Source: Hyphomicrobiaceae bacterium | GTDB taxonomy: Bacteria > Pseudomonadota > Alphaproteobacteria > Rhizobiales > Xanthobacteraceae | Assembly: GCA_021324465.1 (NCBI GenBank) | Contig: JAJPJB010000010.1 | Location: 1-63,339 of the forward strand | Direction of reading: 5' to 3' | Length of the DNA stretch: 63,339 nucleotides | The notes under the pieces: generated by a model | Seen by the model: the letters and a program-made list of their open reading frames with translations, nothing else | Databases searched by the model: none | Told to the model about the DNA's origin: nothing | Translations under genes and position numbers: made by a program | Shown: positions 27,600-36,743 of the stretch, in pieces | Numbering within the stretch: the first letter of the stretch is position 1 | Layout of the letters: the number at the start of each line of letters is the position of its first letter

Positions 27600-27635
27600 G
27601 TGGGGCCGCGCAGCCGCGCACAATGCGGCCTAAGG

Positions 27636-28691
27636 TTAGGGAAACAGCGCCACCTGTTCGAGGCCGGCCTCCTCCGGAAGGCCCAGCATCACGTTCATGT
27701 TCTGCACCGCTTGACCCGAGGCGCCTTTGGTCAAATTGTCGAGCGCCGAGCCGATGATGGCGCGGCGCGGGATGCGGTCAGCGGCAACGCCGATGAAGGT
27801 CATGTTCGAGCCGCGCACGTGCCGGGTCTGCGGCGTCGCTCCGAACGGCAGCACATGCACAAACGGCTCGTTCGCGTAGCACTTCGAAAGTATCGCATGA
27901 AGATCCTGTGCTGACGCCTTGGCGTCACGCACATAGATCGTCGAGAGAATGCCCCGGTTCATCGGCACGAGATGCGGCGTGAACGTCACGACGACCTCGC
28001 GGCCGGCGGCCTTGGAAAATTCCTGGTCGAGCTCGGCCATGTGGCGATGATGACCGACGCCATAGGCGTGAAAGCCTTCGGACACTTCCGAGAATAGCAT
28101 CTCTTCCTTGGCCGCCCGGCCCGCGCCCGTCATGCCGGACTTGGCGTCCACCACGATCTCGTCGGGGTCGATGGCCTTGGCCTTAAGCAGCGGGATCAGC
28201 GGCAGTTCGGCGCAAGTCGTGTAGCAACCGGGATTGGCGACGAGCCGCGCCGCCTTGATCTGGTCCCGGTAAACCTCGGTAAGCCCATAGACCGCGCGCT
28301 GCTGCAGTTCCGGCGCAAAATGTTCATGTCCATACCAGCGGGCGTAAGCGGCGGGATCCGACAGACGAAAATCGGCGGACAGATCGACCACCCTCGTCGC
28401 CGGCGCGCGCGCCATCAGGTCCTTGATCACCTTCTGCGTCGTGCCGTGCGGGAGCGCGCAGAAGACCAGATCGAGCTTGAGCGCGGCCCATTCGGCCTGC
28501 TCGACCGAGGTCAGCACGGGCAGCTGATACGGCGCAAATTGCGGAAAGACGTCCGCCATCGGCTTGCCCGCCCGGCGGTCAGCAGTGAGCAAGGCGATTT
28601 CCACCTGCGGATGGTGCAGCAGCAGTCGCACCAATTCGGCTCCCGTATAGCCGGAGGCGCCGAGCACGCCAATTTTTGCTTTCGCAGACAT
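27636..28691 (-). CDS. argC: N-acetyl-gamma-glutamyl-phosphate reductase
   Basis: ArgC carries out the third step of arginine synthesis, NADPH-dependent reduction of N-acetylglutamyl phosphate. The 351-residue enzyme starts with the NADP motif IGVLGASGYTGAELVRLL. The active-site Cys lies in VANPGCYTTCAELPLIPLL, and the GVGHHRHMAELDQEF segment carries the catalytic His. The C-terminal part has RGSNMTFIGV and the ends typical of the long (type 1) ArgC. It faces phaC end to end, 36 bp apart. Confidence 0.96.
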   Translation of the reverse strand: MSAKAKIGVLGASGYTGAELVRLLLHHPQVEIALLTADRRAGKPMADVFPQFAPYQLPVLTSVEQAEWAALKLDLVFCALPHGTTQKVIKDLMARAPATRVVDLSADFRLSDPAAYARWYGHEHFAPELQQRAVYGLTEVYRDQIKAARLVANPGCYTTCAELPLIPLLKAKAIDPDEIVVDAKSGMTGAGRAAKEEMLFSEVSEGFHAYGVGHHRHMAELDQEFSKAAGREVVVTFTPHLVPMNRGILSTIYVRDAKASAQDLHAILSKCYANEPFVHVLPFGATPQTRHVRGSNMTFIGVAADRIPRRAIIGSALDNLTKGASGQAVQNMNVMLGLPEEAGLEQVALFP

Positions 28692-28999
28692 GATTTTTGA
28701 CCTTTGCACTTTAAGGGAAAGGCGTGAGGCCGAAACCGCCCAAGAATGTCAGGACAGAAGAGAAAGACGCGGCGCGGATCCAAGACTCGCCGAAAAACCG
28801 GCGGCACGAAAATCTACGCGCGAACGCGCATCCGTGCCGCGGTGCTACGGCGGCGACGCTTGATGGCGATGGTCACGGACCGCTTCATGCGCGGCGATAT
28901 AGGACCGCCCGTCGGCAGCGTCAATGTAATCCGCATCTCGGGCCGGTTTGGGCTCATGGTTTTGCCGTCTCGGTGGCATAGTCAGGCACTCCGGTGGGA
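28692..28999. other. 308-bp divergent intergenic region between argC and parE
   Basis: Region shared by the starts of argC (minus) and parE (plus). Short reading frames on either strand show no recognisable protein and no good ribosome-binding site. It probably holds the two promoters, but I could not pick out clear -35/-10 boxes. Confidence 0.4.
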
Positions 29000-31183
29000 A
29001 TGATTCGTCTGCCATTGCGGGGCCTGCAAAAGGCGCCACATAAGACGAAAACGTTGGGACAAGCTGTGGGAAAGACTACAAAATCGGGAAGACCCTCGCA
29101 GGTGGTCGCAAAAGCCTCGGCCAAAGCGGCGGCCAAGACGTCGGCGGCCAAGACCGGCGACCTGTTTGCCGGGATGAGCGAGGGGCGGCGCCGCGACGCG
29201 CGCCGCACCAGTGCGGTCGCCGCGCGCGGCGCGTCGGCGGAATCCGGCTATACCGCGCGCCATATCGAGGTGCTGGAAGGGCTCGAGCCGGTGCGTCGGC
29301 GGCCCGGCATGTATATCGGCGGCACCGACGAGAAGGCGCTGCACCACCTGTTCGCCGAGGTCATCGACAATGCGATGGACGAAGCGCTGGCCGGCTACGC
29401 CGATTGGATCGAAGTCGAGCTCGAGGCCGACGGCTTTCTGAGCGTCACCGACAACGGCCGCGGCATCCCGGTCGATCCGCATCCGAAATTTCCGAAAAAA
29501 TCCGCGCTTGAAGTGATCATGTGCACGCTGCATGCCGGCGGCAAGTTCGACTCCAAGGTCTATGAGACCTCGGGCGGCCTGCATGGCGTCGGCGTGTCGG
29601 TCGCTAATGCGCTTTCGGAACGGCTGGAGGTCGAGGTCGCACGCGGCCAGAAGCTCTACCGGATGGCGTTCGAGCGCGGCAAGCCGAAGTCGAAATTGCA
29701 GGAAGTCGGCAAAGCGCCGAACCGGCGCGGCACCAAGGTGCGCTTCCGGCCCGATCCCGAAATTTTCGGACCGAAAGCGCATTTCAAGCCCGATCGCGTT
29801 TTCAAGATGACGCGATCGAAGGCCTATTTGTTCGGCGGCGTCGAAATCCGCTGGTCCTGCGCCAAGGCGCTGCTGGCCGGCGTCGACAATGTGCCGGAGC
29901 AGGCGACATTTCACTTCGCCGAGGGGCTGAAGGACTATCTCTCGGAGGCGCTGGCGAGCGCCACGCTAGTGCATCCGGACATTTTCTTCGGCAGCTCCGG
30001 CAAGACCGGCGCCCATGGCGCCGCGCAGTGGGCGGTAGCCTGGACTGCCGATGCCGACGGCTTTCTCAATTCCTACTGCAACACTATTCCGACGCCCGAC
30101 GGCGGCACGCATGAATCGGGCCTGCGCGCCGCGCTGACGCGGGGGCTCAAGGATCACGCCGAACGTGTCGGCCAGGGCAAGCGCGCCGCGGCCGTTACCT
30201 CTGACGATGTCATGTTCGGCGCCGGCGCCATGCTGTCCGTGTTCATCCGCGAGCCGGAATTCCAGGGCCAGACGAAGGACCGCCTCGCCACCGCCGAGGC
30301 GCAGCGCATCGTCGAACAGGCGATCAAGGATCCGTTCGACCATTGGCTCGCCGCCAATCCGCTGCAGGCCAACAAGCTTCTGGATTTCGTCGTCGAGCGC
30401 GCGGAGGAGCGCATCCGCCGACGCCAGGAACGGGACGTCGCGCGCAAGAGCGCGGTCAAGAAGCTGCGGCTGCCCGGAAAGCTCGCCGATTGCACCAACA
30501 CGGCCGCCGATGGCTCGGAGCTGTTCGTGGTCGAAGGCGACAGCGCCGGCGGTTCGGCCAAACAGGCGCGCGACCGAGCTTCGCAGGCGGTGCTGCCGCT
30601 GCGCGGCAAGATTCTCAACGTTGCATCGGCCGGCAAGGATAAGCTTGCGCAGAACCAGCAGCTCGCCGACCTTGTGCAGGCGCTCGGCTGCGGCACCGGG
30701 GTGCATTATCGCGACGAGGACTTGCGCTATGGCCGCATCATCATCATGACCGACGCCGATGTCGACGGCGCCCATATCGCCTCGCTTCTTATCACCTTCT
30801 TCTATCGGCAGATGCCGCAGCTCATCGATCACGGACATCTTTATCTCGCGGTGCCGCCGCTCTACCGGCTTTCCCACGGCGGCAAGATTTTTTATGCGCG
30901 CGACGAGAAGCACCGCGACGAGATCCTGAAAAGAGAATTCCACGCCAATGCCAAGGTCGAAGTGAGCCGCTTCAAGGGGCTGGGCGAGATGATGGCCGCG
31001 CAGCTGAAGGAGACCACCATGGACCCGAAGAAGCGCACGCTGCTTCGCGTCATGCTGGTTCCCGAGGATCGCAAGGACACCGAGAAATCCGTCGAGCGGT
31101 TGATGGGCGCCAAGGCCGAGGCGCGCTTCGCCTTCATCCAGGAGCGCGCTGAATTCGCCGACGAGGCGGCGCTGGATGTCTAG
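29000..31183 (+). CDS. parE: DNA topoisomerase IV subunit B
   Basis: ParE is the ATPase subunit of topoisomerase IV, which separates linked daughter chromosomes. The product is about 727 residues with a basic Ala/Lys-rich N-terminal extension of about 80 residues, frequent in alphaproteobacteria. The GHKL ATPase motifs EVIDNAMDEALAG, SVTDNGRGIPV and GGLHGVGVSVANAL follow. The TOPRIM domain has VVEGDSAGGSAKQARDR and TDADVDGAHIASLL. The exact start is uncertain: ATG at 29000, with a GTG two codons earlier or later GTGs possible. Its stop overlaps that of the HdeA-like gene. Confidence 0.95.
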   Translation: MIRLPLRGLQKAPHKTKTLGQAVGKTTKSGRPSQVVAKASAKAAAKTSAAKTGDLFAGMSEGRRRDARRTSAVAARGASAESGYTARHIEVLEGLEPVRRRPGMYIGGTDEKALHHLFAEVIDNAMDEALAGYADWIEVELEADGFLSVTDNGRGIPVDPHPKFPKKSALEVIMCTLHAGGKFDSKVYETSGGLHGVGVSVANALSERLEVEVARGQKLYRMAFERGKPKSKLQEVGKAPNRRGTKVRFRPDPEIFGPKAHFKPDRVFKMTRSKAYLFGGVEIRWSCAKALLAGVDNVPEQATFHFAEGLKDYLSEALASATLVHPDIFFGSSGKTGAHGAAQWAVAWTADADGFLNSYCNTIPTPDGGTHESGLRAALTRGLKDHAERVGQGKRAAAVTSDDVMFGAGAMLSVFIREPEFQGQTKDRLATAEAQRIVEQAIKDPFDHWLAANPLQANKLLDFVVERAEERIRRRQERDVARKSAVKKLRLPGKLADCTNTAADGSELFVVEGDSAGGSAKQARDRASQAVLPLRGKILNVASAGKDKLAQNQQLADLVQALGCGTGVHYRDEDLRYGRIIIMTDADVDGAHIASLLITFFYRQMPQLIDHGHLYLAVPPLYRLSHGGKIFYARDEKHRDEILKREFHANAKVEVSRFKGLGEMMAAQLKETTMDPKKRTLLRVMLVPEDRKDTEKSVERLMGAKAEARFAFIQERAEFADEAALDV

Positions 31184-31485
31184 TCCTTCTGAAACAGCTT
31201 GTCTGTCGCCGTGATCAGTCCGATGTCGGGATGCGCGGCGCAGTAGTCGCCGAGCTTTTTGGCGTTGTCGACGAATTTGGTGGTGTCGATGACGGGCGGG
31301 TCGTCTTCGTCTTTGTAATAGCCGTCGAGCCAGGCGAGGATCACGCCGACATCGTCCTTGCTGGCCGAGATGAATTGCCGGCAGGTCCAAGTCGACAGAT
31401 CGATGTCGTCAGCGAGGACCGGTGTCGCTGCGGCGAGCACAGACCAGCCCAGGGCGGCAGCAGCCGCGGCTGCAAAAATTCTCAT
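31180..31485 (-). CDS. HdeA-like periplasmic protein
   Basis: A 101-residue exported protein: a leader MRIFAAAAAAALGWSVLAAA cleaved near VLADD. The mature domain contains DLSTWTCRQFISASKDDVGV, ILAWLDGYYKDED and DYCAAHPD. The two cysteines, the WLDGY motif and the length match the HdeA/HdeB family of small acid-stress chaperones, which are helical with one disulfide. The family call is moderate, and an acid-stress role is inference. Its stop codon overlaps the parE stop (ctag at 31180-31183). Confidence 0.65.
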   Translation of the reverse strand: MRIFAAAAAAALGWSVLAAATPVLADDIDLSTWTCRQFISASKDDVGVILAWLDGYYKDEDDPPVIDTTKFVDNAKKLGDYCAAHPDIGLITATDKLFQKD

Positions 31486-31729
31486 GCAAGTTCCTCCGAG
31501 ACCACCGGCCCGTCAAATGTGCGCTGGCGCCGGTGTGGAGTAAAGACGCTTCTGCGCGCGTCAGGCCCGCGCACAGCCGTTTGAACAACGGCATCGTTTC
31601 GCTCGCCGGTGTCGCGGGCATCGTGTCTTATACGCTGCGTTCGCCCAAGGTGCGGATGGCAGGAACAAGTCCGGCCATGATCAACCGTTGTTTCAACTCA
31701 ATACACGACAATAAACGTCTGTAGGCGGC

Positions 31730-32716
31730 TTATTCCTCGAATTTCAGATTGGCCGCCTTCACCACTTCCGAATATTTGACGATGTCGGAATCGATCTGAC
31801 GCCGGAAATCGTCGGCCGGACCGCCGCCGGGATCAACCGCCATCGCCTTGAGCTTGGCCGACACGCCCGGATCGCGGATCGCCTCGCTGAGGCTCTTTTC
31901 CAGCTTGGCCACGATCGGCGCCGGCGTCTTGGCCGGCGCGAAGACGCCGCTCCAAAGATGCACATCGACGCTGGGATAGCCGGCCTCCGCCATGCTCGGC
32001 ACGTCCGGCAATTCCGCGGAGCGCGTGGTCGCGGTGACGGCGAGCGCCCTGATCTTGCCGGCATTGACCTGCGGCACGGTGGGCGGACCGTCGGCAATCG
32101 TCATCATTGTCTGGCCCTCGATGAGGCTCAAGATCATCTCGTTGCTGCTCTTGTACGGGATCATCACGCCCGGCATGCCTGATTTGAGCTTGAACAGTTC
32201 GATGGGAATGATGAAAGCCGGCGAGGATGCTGCATAATTGGCTTTGTCGCGGTGTTCCTTGGCCCACTCGACCAGCTCCTTGACGGTCTTTGCCGGATGC
32301 TCCGCCGACACCGCCATGATCAGCGGAAAGCTTGCGATCATGGCCAGCGGCGTGAGCGTCTTGGTCGGATGATATTTCAGATCGGGATAGATCGCGGCCG
32401 CGATCGACATCGCGCCTGAGGCGCCGACGAGCAGCGTGTAACCGTCTGCCGGCTGGTTGGAAACATATTCGGCGGACAGCCGGCCGCCGGCGCCCGGCCG
32501 GTTCTCGACGACCACGCTTTGCCCGAGAAGAGCCGATGCTTTTTCGGCAACCAGGCGCGCGAAAATATCGTTGCCACCGCCCGCTGCGAATCCGACGATC
32601 AGCCGGATCGGCCGGTTCGGGTAATCAGCCTGCGCGCGTGCCGGCACGATTTTCAGGATGGCTGGCGCCGCAAGCGCAGACACCAGCGCACGGCGCGTCA
32701 ATTGACCGGTAGACAT
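31730..32716 (-). CDS. tripartite tricarboxylate transporter receptor (Bug/TctC family)
   Basis: A 328-residue periplasmic receptor with a twin-arginine-like leader (LTRRALVSALAAPAILKI, cleaved near ARA-QA). Family motifs include YPNRPIRLIVGFAAGGGNDI, VVENRPGAGGRLSAEYV, QPADGYTLLVG and the C-terminal AMAVDPGGGPADDFRR. It is an orphan with no TctA/TctB. Upstream (190 bp beyond the start on the minus strand) lies the broken alpha/beta hydrolase in the same direction. The ligand is unknown. Confidence 0.93.
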   Translation of the reverse strand: MSTGQLTRRALVSALAAPAILKIVPARAQADYPNRPIRLIVGFAAGGGNDIFARLVAEKASALLGQSVVVENRPGAGGRLSAEYVSNQPADGYTLLVGASGAMSIAAAIYPDLKYHPTKTLTPLAMIASFPLIMAVSAEHPAKTVKELVEWAKEHRDKANYAASSPAFIIPIELFKLKSGMPGVMIPYKSSNEMILSLIEGQTMMTIADGPPTVPQVNAGKIRALAVTATTRSAELPDVPSMAEAGYPSVDVHLWSGVFAPAKTPAPIVAKLEKSLSEAIRDPGVSAKLKAMAVDPGGGPADDFRRQIDSDIVKYSEVVKAANLKFEE

Positions 32717-32843
32717 CAGGCTCTCTCCCTACTCTTTCCTGCCCCGCGAATTGGGCGGGCCGAATGGCTCGGCCCTGGTTAGTTAGCACAGCCCGATCTT
32801 GGGCGCCTCCCCCGCACACGGCGGCAAAGCGCCCCGGCAGCGC

Positions 32844-33544
32844 TCACCAGCGCATCCACTCGACAAGCGCCGCATTGACCGCCTGCGGCTGTTCGAGGGT
32901 GGAGAGATGTCCGCTCTTGGGGATTACCACCAGGCGCGAGCCGCTAATGCCGGCGGCGATCTCGCGCGCGAGCTCTGGGGGGTGGCCTCATCGGCGTCGC
33001 CGACCAGAACCAGCGTCTTGCAGTTGATCGCCGAAAGGCTGGGCCGCGAATCCGGCCGGCTCAAGATCGCTTGTTGCTGGCGCAGATAAGCCTCGGGGCC
33101 GGTCTCCTCGGCCATCATGACAACGATCTTCTTGAGCGCCGCATCGCCATGCCGATCGCGGTGGACATAGAGCGGAAAGGCGAGATCGGGAATCTCGGCG
33201 TAGCGGCCGGCTTGGGTCTGCGCCATCAGCATGCGCCGCCGTTTGGTCTGCTCCGGCGCATCCGCCCGCGCGCCGGTATCGAGCAGCGCAAGTTTGGCGA
33301 CCCGCGCCGGCGCCTGGCGCATGATCTCGAAAGCGATGTAGCCGCCCATCGACAGGCCGGCGAGCGCAAAGCGCGGCGGCGCCGCCGACAAGATTCGCCG
33401 CGCAATCGCCGCCATCGAGTCGTCACGCGTGTGATTGGCAATCGTCACCGGGCCAAACGGCCACAGCGTTGGAATCTGCTCGGCATAGAGCCGCGCCGTG
33501 CAGGTGAGACCCGGAATAAGAATAATGGGCAGGCTATCGTCCAT
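32844..33544 (-). pseudogene. alpha/beta hydrolase with a one-base frameshift near the 3' end
   Basis: The first 187 or so residues form a regular alpha/beta hydrolase: IILIPGLTCTARLY, nucleophile elbow LAGLSMGGYIAF, and the acid strand TLVLVGDADEATP. Directly after this the frame runs into a nonsense tail. In the next frame the sequence continues as expected: ELAREIAAGISG, then IPKSGHLSTLEQP with the catalytic His, then LVEWMRW and stop at 32844-32846. Adding one base to the run of six G at 32977-32982 restores a 233-residue protein (701 bp becomes 702). The cause is a real mutation or a sequencing slip in the homopolymer. Confidence 0.85.
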
Positions 33545-33649
33545 TTGTCAGTCCCACTGATCGTCCGTCCTGGAGCGGTTGGCGGCGGCGCTTCGAGGAA
33601 AAGTGAAGGAATTCGTTTAACTTAGTGCGTCGCAAAAGGTCATTTCAGG

Positions 33650-33677
33650 TTGACTTTCGGCCAATCGACCCTATGTT
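33650..33677 (+). promoter_or_regulatory. candidate sigma70-type promoter for the DEAD-box helicase
   Basis: TTGACT at 33650-33655 and TATGTT at 33672-33677, separated by 16 bases, lie about 136 bases upstream of the helicase start. The match to the housekeeping consensus is good. It would give a 5' leader of roughly 130 bases, a length at which mRNA structure can affect translation of RNA-helicase genes. Confidence 0.5.
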
Positions 33678-33812
33678 GCAGGCAACGCAAGGTAGGGCAG
33701 ATTCGACCGCCCCGCGTGTTTTTTCTGCTTATAGCCGCGTTTGAAACATTTTTGTGCGGCGGGCGGTCCATTCATCGAGGGTTCCTCTTCGGGGGTTCCA
33801 TACCGAGGGTCT

Positions 33813-35180
33813 ATGTCGTTTTCCCATCTCGGCTTGTCCGAAAAAGTTCTCACGGCCGTTGCGGCGGCTGGCTACAAAACGCCCACTCCCATTCAAGATC
33901 AGGCCATTCCCCACGTGCTTGCCCGGCGCGACGTGCTCGGCATCGCGCAGACCGGCACCGGCAAGACGGCGGCGTTCACGCTGCCGATGCTGACCATGCT
34001 GGAACAGGGTCGCGCGCGCGCGCGCATGCCGCGCACGCTCATTCTCGAACCGACGCGCGAGCTCGCCGCGCAAGTCGAAGAGAGCTTTGCCAAATACGGC
34101 GCCAACCACAAGCTCAACGTCGCCCTCCTGATTGGCGGTGTTTCATTTGACGATCAGGACGTAAAGCTCACCCGCGGCGTCGACGTGCTGATCACGACGC
34201 CTGGCCGGCTCCTCGATCATTTCGAGCGCGGGCGGCTGCTGCTCACCGGCGTCGAGCTTTTGGTCATCGACGAAGCCGACCGCATGCTGGATATGGGCTT
34301 CATCCCAGACATCGAGCGCATCTGCAAGCTCGTTCCCTTCACGCGGCAGACCTTGTTCTTCACCGCGACCATGCCGCCAGAGATCCGGCGCATCACCGAA
34401 CAGTTCCTGCACAATCCGGTCCGTGTCGAAGTCGCAAAGCCCGCGACGACCCTCTCCACCACCGCGCAGGGCCTCGTCACATCCGGCCGCGAGCCGCATG
34501 AGAAGCGTGACACGCTGCGCCGGCTCATTCGCTCGGCCGACAACGTCAAGAACGCGATCATCTTCTGCAACCGCAAGCGCGACGTGGCGACGTTGTATCG
34601 CTCACTCGCGCGCCATGGCTTTTCCGTGCAAGCGTTGCACGGCGACATGGACCAGCCGGCGCGCATGGCGGCGCTCGAGCAATTCCGCAAGGGCGAGGTG
34701 ACGCTGCTCGTCGCCTCCGATGTCGCCGCTCGCGGCCTCGATATTCCCGACGTCAGTCATGTCTATAATTTCGACGTGCCGATGCATCCCGACGATTATG
34801 TGCATCGGATCGGCCGCACCGGCCGGGCCGGGCGCAGCGGCACCGCAATTACGATCGTTGCAGGCAGCAATGATGCGAAAGCTGTCGCGGCGATCGAAAA
34901 GCTGATCGGGCAGGCGATTCCGTGGCTGGACCATCAATCAGAGAAGAAGCCGCCCGGCGAGCCCGCCGCGCAACAGGCGCCGCGGCATTCGCCGCAGGCG
35001 CATCGCGGCGACGGCCGTCGCCATCGCGCACCCCGGCCGGATTCGCATCGCTCCGCCGCAGTGGCGCGGATTGACGAGACGGGATCGCGCCGCCCCAACC
35101 CGGCGCGCGCTCGTTCGGAAGACTCAGACGCTTCTCATCTTCCGGCATTTCTGCTGCGCCCCGTGCCCGTCAAGGCTTAG
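33813..35180 (+). CDS. DEAD-box RNA helicase (RhlE-like)
   Basis: An ATP-dependent RNA helicase of 455 residues. Motifs in order: Q motif GYKTPTPIQDQAIP, motif I AQTGTGKTAAF, PTRELAAQ, TPGRLL, DEAD in VIDEADRML, FTATM in place of the usual SAT, and the second RecA domain ending HRIGRTGRAGRSG. The last ~75 residues are rich in Pro, His and Arg (HSPQAHRGDGRRHRAPR), a basic tail that helps bind RNA. The start MSFSHLGL at 33813 carries the conserved Phe of the Q motif and follows GAGGGT. Confidence 0.93.
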   Translation: MSFSHLGLSEKVLTAVAAAGYKTPTPIQDQAIPHVLARRDVLGIAQTGTGKTAAFTLPMLTMLEQGRARARMPRTLILEPTRELAAQVEESFAKYGANHKLNVALLIGGVSFDDQDVKLTRGVDVLITTPGRLLDHFERGRLLLTGVELLVIDEADRMLDMGFIPDIERICKLVPFTRQTLFFTATMPPEIRRITEQFLHNPVRVEVAKPATTLSTTAQGLVTSGREPHEKRDTLRRLIRSADNVKNAIIFCNRKRDVATLYRSLARHGFSVQALHGDMDQPARMAALEQFRKGEVTLLVASDVAARGLDIPDVSHVYNFDVPMHPDDYVHRIGRTGRAGRSGTAITIVAGSNDAKAVAAIEKLIGQAIPWLDHQSEKKPPGEPAAQQAPRHSPQAHRGDGRRHRAPRPDSHRSAAVARIDETGSRRPNPARARSEDSDASHLPAFLLRPVPVKA

Positions 35181-35199
35181 TTGCATAAGTATCTCGATT

Positions 35200-35320
35200 A
35201 GAGCATTTTCCGGAAAAGCGGGTACCGGTTTTCCGTAAGAAAATTTTCTGTAAGAAAATGTGACAAAACAACAATCCTGAGACGTTTTCCGATTCCATCG
35301 AATTGGAAAACGCGCCTAAA
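35200..35320. repeat. rhizobial intergenic repeat element (gcattttcc...gaaaacg type)
   Basis: This spacer starts with gagcattttccggaaaag, then gggtaccggttttccg, and ends with a hairpin whose arms are cgttttcc (35283-35290) and ggaaaacg (35305-35312). Elements with the same gcattttcc/ggtaccggttttcc layout are scattered through genomes of Bradyrhizobium and relatives as intergenic palindromic repeats. It lies directly after the helicase gene and could also end its transcript. A related but degenerate segment occurs near 17310-17350. Confidence 0.6.
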
Positions 35321-35462
35321 GTTCACATTCTAGTAGCGACGCGGCCGCCGATCCTTCTATTTACTTGACCTTCACCGCCGAAGCCTAGCTTGCCGCGCGA
35401 ATTGCCGGGGGCGACGTCGCCGCACGCGACTCGAGAATTTTCCGCGCGATTGGAGATAATCG

Positions 35463-36536
35463 ATGGACGTGCCCAAATACGAGCGAGCGCGGACTTTCGC
35501 ATTTGCGGAGATGGCGCTCGGACAAATCAGAGCCTTGGATCAAGCGGCATCGCCGCGCAATTTTGCAATCTGGTATCACTATACCACAGGCTATAATCAG
35601 CCGCTCAATCAAGCAATTAACGAAACACTGAAGAACAAGGGCAGGCTCAGCGAAGCCGATCTCGAGCAGATTCATCGCCAATATCTTGCCGACAGCCGCT
35701 TTGGCGAGCGCATCGACAGCGTCGGGACGCGCGTGCTCGACGAGATCCAAGAGGTCATTTCCACCATCGATGCCGCCGCAGGCTCCGCGACCAGCTATTC
35801 GAAACGCCTGAGCGCGGCGAGCGAGACGCTTGCGAGAGCCGGTGACGGCGCGGCGCTGCGCAGCGTCATCGAGCATCTCGTGCAGGCCGCCAAGGAGATG
35901 GAAGCAAGCAATAAAAGGCTCGAAGCGCGGCTCGCCTCCTCGCGGCAGGAGATCGAGCAGCTGCAGCATAGCCTTGAGGCGGTCCGTACCGAGAGCCTCA
36001 CCGATCCGCTGACGACGCTCGCCAACCGCAAATTCTTCGACACTGCGCTCCCCAAAGCCATTGCGGAGGCGCGCGGCAAGGGGGAACCGCTGTCGCTGCT
36101 GATGGCCGATATCGATCACTTCAAGAGCTTTAACGATCGCTACGGTCATCTTATCGGCGACCAGGTGCTTCGGCTGGTTGCCTTGTCGATGAAGCAGAGT
36201 GTGAAGTCGCGCGGCGTTGCGGCGCGTTATGGCGGCGAGGAATTCGTCATCGCGCTGCCGAATACGACGCTGGCGGCGGCGGTGCTGGTCGCCGAGCAGG
36301 TCCGCCGCGCTGTGATGACCAAGGAGCTGCTGAGACGTTCAAGCGGCGAGCGGCTCGGCCAACTGACGATCTCGATCGGCGTCGCGGTGCTGCGAACTGC
36401 CGACAACGCGCCGCTGCTCATCGAACGCGCCGACAAGTGCCTGTATGCCGCCAAGCGCAGCGGCCGCAATCGCGTCATTTGCGAGACCAATCCGGAGGCG
36501 CAAGCGGAGAGCGTGACGCGCGTGCGGGTGGCGTAG
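35463..36536 (+). CDS. diguanylate cyclase (GGDEF domain)
   Basis: Makes cyclic di-GMP from two GTP. The first ~180 residues are helical without a recognised sensor domain and end in a probable coiled coil (KEMEASNKRLEARLASSR) that would dimerise the enzyme. The GGDEF domain begins at DPLTTLANRKFFD, has MADIDHFKSFNDRYGH and the active site RYGGEEFVIALP, so catalysis should be intact. The RxxD inhibitory site five residues upstream is replaced by KSRG, so product inhibition is probably lost. No membrane segment; a cytoplasmic protein. Confidence 0.93.
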   Translation: MDVPKYERARTFAFAEMALGQIRALDQAASPRNFAIWYHYTTGYNQPLNQAINETLKNKGRLSEADLEQIHRQYLADSRFGERIDSVGTRVLDEIQEVISTIDAAAGSATSYSKRLSAASETLARAGDGAALRSVIEHLVQAAKEMEASNKRLEARLASSRQEIEQLQHSLEAVRTESLTDPLTTLANRKFFDTALPKAIAEARGKGEPLSLLMADIDHFKSFNDRYGHLIGDQVLRLVALSMKQSVKSRGVAARYGGEEFVIALPNTTLAAAVLVAEQVRRAVMTKELLRRSSGERLGQLTISIGVAVLRTADNAPLLIERADKCLYAAKRSGRNRVICETNPEAQAESVTRVRVA

Positions 36537-36540
36537 AAGG

Positions 36541-36625
36541 GTGTCATTGCGAGCGAAGCGACGAAGAGCGATCCGGTTCCTTGGCGCAGAGCTGGATTGG
36601 ATTCCTTCGCTTCGCTCGCAATCAC
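36541..36625. repeat. palindromic intergenic repeat
   Basis: A perfect 16-bp inverted repeat, attgcgagcgaagcga at 36546-36561 and its complement at 36607-36622, encloses 45 bases. Elements with the core cattgcgagcgaagcg are widespread intergenic repeats in Rhizobiales. It starts four bases after the GGDEF gene stop and could form a large stem in its mRNA. Confidence 0.65.
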
Positions 36626-36743
36626 GAGCCTGTGCCCGCCGCGAACCGCGCGGGGCAAAATCGCTCAACGGCTCAAAGGGCTCAAACACATTAAAGCGCA
36701 GCTGCGGCGGCTTCTGCCAAGCTACGGCCGCCCGGAACGACGG

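Noticed and set aside
29966-31390. 474-codon open frame on the minus strand opposite parE
   Set aside because: Composition is that of a shadow frame (RRR and HHD-rich), and parE on the other strand has all catalytic motifs.
33741-33812. Longer N-terminus for the DEAD-box helicase
   Set aside because: The added 24 residues precede the conserved Q-motif start and come from the leader region; the ATG at 33813 has the better ribosome-binding site.
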